This document shows, piece by piece, positions 4,989-6,838 of a DNA stretch of 6,838 nucleotides. The notes beneath the pieces are model-generated. The model was not told the origin of the DNA, did no database searches, and saw only the letters and a program-made list of their open reading frames with translations. Position 1 is the stretch's first letter. The number at the start of each line of letters is the position of its first letter. Source of the stretch: Spirochaetia bacterium (GTDB taxonomy: Bacteria > Spirochaetota > Spirochaetia > Treponematales > Treponemataceae); NCBI GenBank assembly GCA_900769975.1, contig CAAGIR010000059.1, positions 1-6,838 of the forward strand. Direction: 5' to 3'. A program made the translations under genes and the position numbers.

Positions 4989-6713
4989 ATGATTTTTCAA
5001 TTATTTAAAATATTTGCGTCAAATTTGTTTTCATTTGAAACTATCACAGAAGGATTTAAAAAAGGAGTTAAGGGAATAGTAAAAAGTATTCTTCTTATTT
5101 TTTTGTTTTTATATGTAATCGGATGGTTTGCTTCGTTGTATGTTATGACAATGCTTGCGTTGTATAAAGTACTCGAAAATATCGGACAAGTTCACCTTAT
5201 GCCTGTAATTTCCTTTCTAGCGGTTATGCTGATGATTTTCTTTTTCGGATTAACTTCTGTTTCTACAAATTATTATACAAATTCTGGAGAAGAACAGTTT
5301 CTTGCCATGCCCATTTCTTCCACAACTTTTTTTGGTGCGAAATTTGCCGTTTCATTTGTTACAGATGCCGTTCTTGGAATTCTGCTTTTTGGTATTTCAA
5401 ATGTAATTTACGCAAAAAGTGTAGGGCTTCTTGCCAATCCGCTTTTTTACGTGGGAATGATAGTTAGTGCTGTCTGTCTTTCTTTGGTGACAGTTTTTTT
5501 GATTTATATTCTGTACATTATTCCGCTGTATTTTATTCCTGCTTTGCGTAAAAGAAATCTAATGACATCTATTGCCGTAGTTTTTATACTTATTTTTTCT
5601 ATTTTTTACGGATTATTCGGTTCATTAATAGGTACGCAAAACTATCTGGATAATGTAAATCAGATTTCCCAACCTATGATGAATCTTTCGGCAGCACTTT
5701 CGCAAAAATTTACATTTATGCTATTTATTTCTGATGCAATTAATGGAAAAATTCTGCCCATTTTGTTTATGCTTTTAATTTCTGTGATTATTGTGTTCGT
5801 TCTTGTACCTGCTGCAGGTCATATATATATCAAAACTTTGCATGGTTTTTCTGATATAAAGACAAAAAAAGTTTCAAATGAAAAAACAAACGCAGCCTTT
5901 CAAAATGGTTTTCGCTCAAATTCGGTTTTTAAGGCACTTTTTATTCGGGATGTGAGAATTGTTTTTCGTGAACCATCCTTTTTTGCAAACGGACCACTTA
6001 TGGTCTTCCTGTTTCCTGTAATCATTATTATAAGTTTTGGCTTAGGTTTTGTTTCATCCATGGAAAATCCTTCTACCGAATTAACAATGGTTTTAATGGA
6101 TCTTAAAGACAAAATCCTTTCAATTGACAGCGTTTTCTTAAAATATTGTGTGTCTATGGGCGGTGCAGTCTTTGCAATTTTTCTGGGAAATATGTCGTCG
6201 ATAGCAATTACATCATTTTCCAGAGAAGGAAAAGCCCTGTTCGATTTAAAAGCAATGCCTATAAAAAACGAAATTCTTGTAAAAGTAAAATTCTGGCACG
6301 CACTTTTGTACATAATCATTTCGGAAATAATTGCGATTATTTTTATTACAGTGTTAAATCTGATTTGTAATTCACCTTTAACTTTTTTTGATATGATTTC
6401 AATTATTTTTTACATGACTTTGATTGTATTTTCCGTTTCTATCGTTCTTGTTTTGTGTGATATGTTTATGGATACGGCAAACCCAAAACTTTTGTGGGAA
6501 AATCCTGTCGTAGCTTTTAAACAAAATTTGAATACGCTGGCGGGGGTGCTGTTCAATGCTATTTTTATAGCAATTTTAATAGGACTGGCATTTTTTATTG
6601 TTCCAAAAAATCAGTTCGGGCAGATAATTATAACATTAATTTTTGTGATTATTTCTGCACCTTTGGGTGTTCAATATTTTAATTATGCAAAAAAACGCAT
6701 ACCATTAATGTAA
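4989..6713 (+). CDS. ABC transporter permease, 12-helix ABC-2 exporter-like
   Basis: The 574-residue product (from the ATG at 4989) is an integral membrane protein with about 12 predicted helices: roughly 33-55, 70-92, 122-140, 152-178, 193-215 and 256-276 in the first half; 336-354, 388-408, 438-458, 467-489, 520-537 and 545-563 in the second. Each half carries a related cytoplasmic motif: SGEEQFLAMPISSTTFFGAKF at 99-119 and SREGKALFDLKAMPIKNEILVKVKF at 411-435. Both have Ser, an acidic residue, Leu, Pro-Ile and a Lys-Phe, which points to an ancient duplication, or to two permease domains fused in one chain. A charged linker (about 283-330) joins the halves and probably contacts the ATPase. 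With the upstream ATPase it should form an exporter in the inner membrane. Similar large two-domain permeases are often annotated only as putative ABC exporters, so the substrate cannot be named. Confidence 0.85.
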   Translation: MIFQLFKIFASNLFSFETITEGFKKGVKGIVKSILLIFLFLYVIGWFASLYVMTMLALYKVLENIGQVHLMPVISFLAVMLMIFFFGLTSVSTNYYTNSGEEQFLAMPISSTTFFGAKFAVSFVTDAVLGILLFGISNVIYAKSVGLLANPLFYVGMIVSAVCLSLVTVFLIYILYIIPLYFIPALRKRNLMTSIAVVFILIFSIFYGLFGSLIGTQNYLDNVNQISQPMMNLSAALSQKFTFMLFISDAINGKILPILFMLLISVIIVFVLVPAAGHIYIKTLHGFSDIKTKKVSNEKTNAAFQNGFRSNSVFKALFIRDVRIVFREPSFFANGPLMVFLFPVIIIISFGLGFVSSMENPSTELTMVLMDLKDKILSIDSVFLKYCVSMGGAVFAIFLGNMSSIAITSFSREGKALFDLKAMPIKNEILVKVKFWHALLYIIISEIIAIIFITVLNLICNSPLTFFDMISIIFYMTLIVFSVSIVLVLCDMFMDTANPKLLWENPVVAFKQNLNTLAGVLFNAIFIAILIGLAFFIVPKNQFGQIIITLIFVIISAPLGVQYFNYAKKRIPLM

Positions 6714-6838
6714 AAAAACATTCCATAAAATTGCACACCGCAGAAAGTTTCAACTTTCGAGGATTGCAATTGCGTTCGCGTTTTGCGAACAGTCAAATAA
6801 GAGAGTTTCTTTAGAAACTCTAAGATAAATCAAATGGC
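6714..6838. repeat. Gene-free tail with a cluster of four palindromes
   Basis: Downstream of the permease, four inverted repeats follow closely. GAAAGTT-TC-AACTTTC lies at 6743-6758 (7 base pairs). GCAATTGC lies at 6766-6773. GTTCGC-GTTTT-GCGAAC lies at 6774-6790 (6 base pairs, 5-base loop). AGAGTTTC-TTTA-GAAACTCT lies at 6802-6821 (8 base pairs with a 4-base loop). In addition, AATTGCA (6729-6735) pairs with TGCAATT (6765-6771), enclosing the first hairpin. None is followed by a T-tract on the plus strand, so a standard terminator is not supported. The block could be a dispersed intergenic repeat, a processed 3' end that stabilises the operon mRNA, or a terminator region for a minus-strand gene to the right. 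Confidence 0.6.

Noticed and set aside
5900..6319. 139-codon open frame on the minus strand inside the permease gene.
   Set aside because: It is fully contained in a well-supported membrane protein gene, has no recognisable domain, and is a by-product of that gene's codon use.
6774..6821. attC-like integron site in the palindrome cluster, considered because a treponeme can carry an integron.
   Set aside because: No paired RYYYAAC/GTTRRRY boxes with the expected arrangement, and no integrase or cassette-style small genes nearby.
6802..6838. The 8-base-pair hairpin as an intrinsic terminator of the ABC operon.
   Set aside because: It is followed by TAAGATAAATC with no run of T, and it lies nearly 90 bases after the permease stop.

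Overview
The window looks like chromosomal DNA from a host-associated spirochaete, most likely a Treponema-like species. This is inferred from the style of the proteins and the AT-rich composition of the right two thirds; there is no rRNA or other marker gene to prove it. I see no phage, transposase, CRISPR array, tRNA or rRNA. Five complete protein genes, one further complete gene with a domain of unknown function, and one gene cut by the left edge fill almost all of the sequence.

Left block (1-1901, + strand, relatively GC-rich): the C-terminal part of a small flavodoxin, then an exported formylglycine-generating-enzyme-like (SUMF1-fold) protein, then a six-helix DUF4405 membrane protein whose histidine spacing suggests a di-haem b-type cytochrome. 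The last two share an ATGA stop/start overlap and are surely co-transcribed; the flavodoxin stops only 35 bases upstream and probably belongs to the same transcript. Together they suggest a membrane redox module: a cytoplasmic FMN electron carrier, a haem-binding membrane protein, and a secreted partner that has the SUMF1 fold but lacks the catalytic cysteine pair of true formylglycine-generating enzymes.

Middle block (1906-3969, - strand, AT-rich): a secreted M15-type zinc D,D-/L,D-peptidase-like protein, probably acting on cell-wall peptide stems, and a family 4 glycosyltransferase resembling diacylglycerol glucosyltransferases. They are separated by about 130 bases and probably have separate promoters. 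Both lack a clear Shine-Dalgarno sequence, and both have promoter-like hexamers placed so close to the start codon that short-leader or leaderless transcripts are possible.

Right block (4209-6713, + strand): a divergent two-gene ABC transporter operon, an ATPase followed by a 12-helix permease whose two halves carry a recognisable duplicated motif. It is probably an ABC-2/EcsAB-like exporter of unknown substrate. The 239-base gap between it and the glycosyltransferase holds the promoters for both directions.

Right edge (6714-6838): no gene, but a dense run of four palindromes within about 80 bases, with no T-tract behind them on the + strand. This is the least explained structure in the window and may be a dispersed intergenic repeat element.
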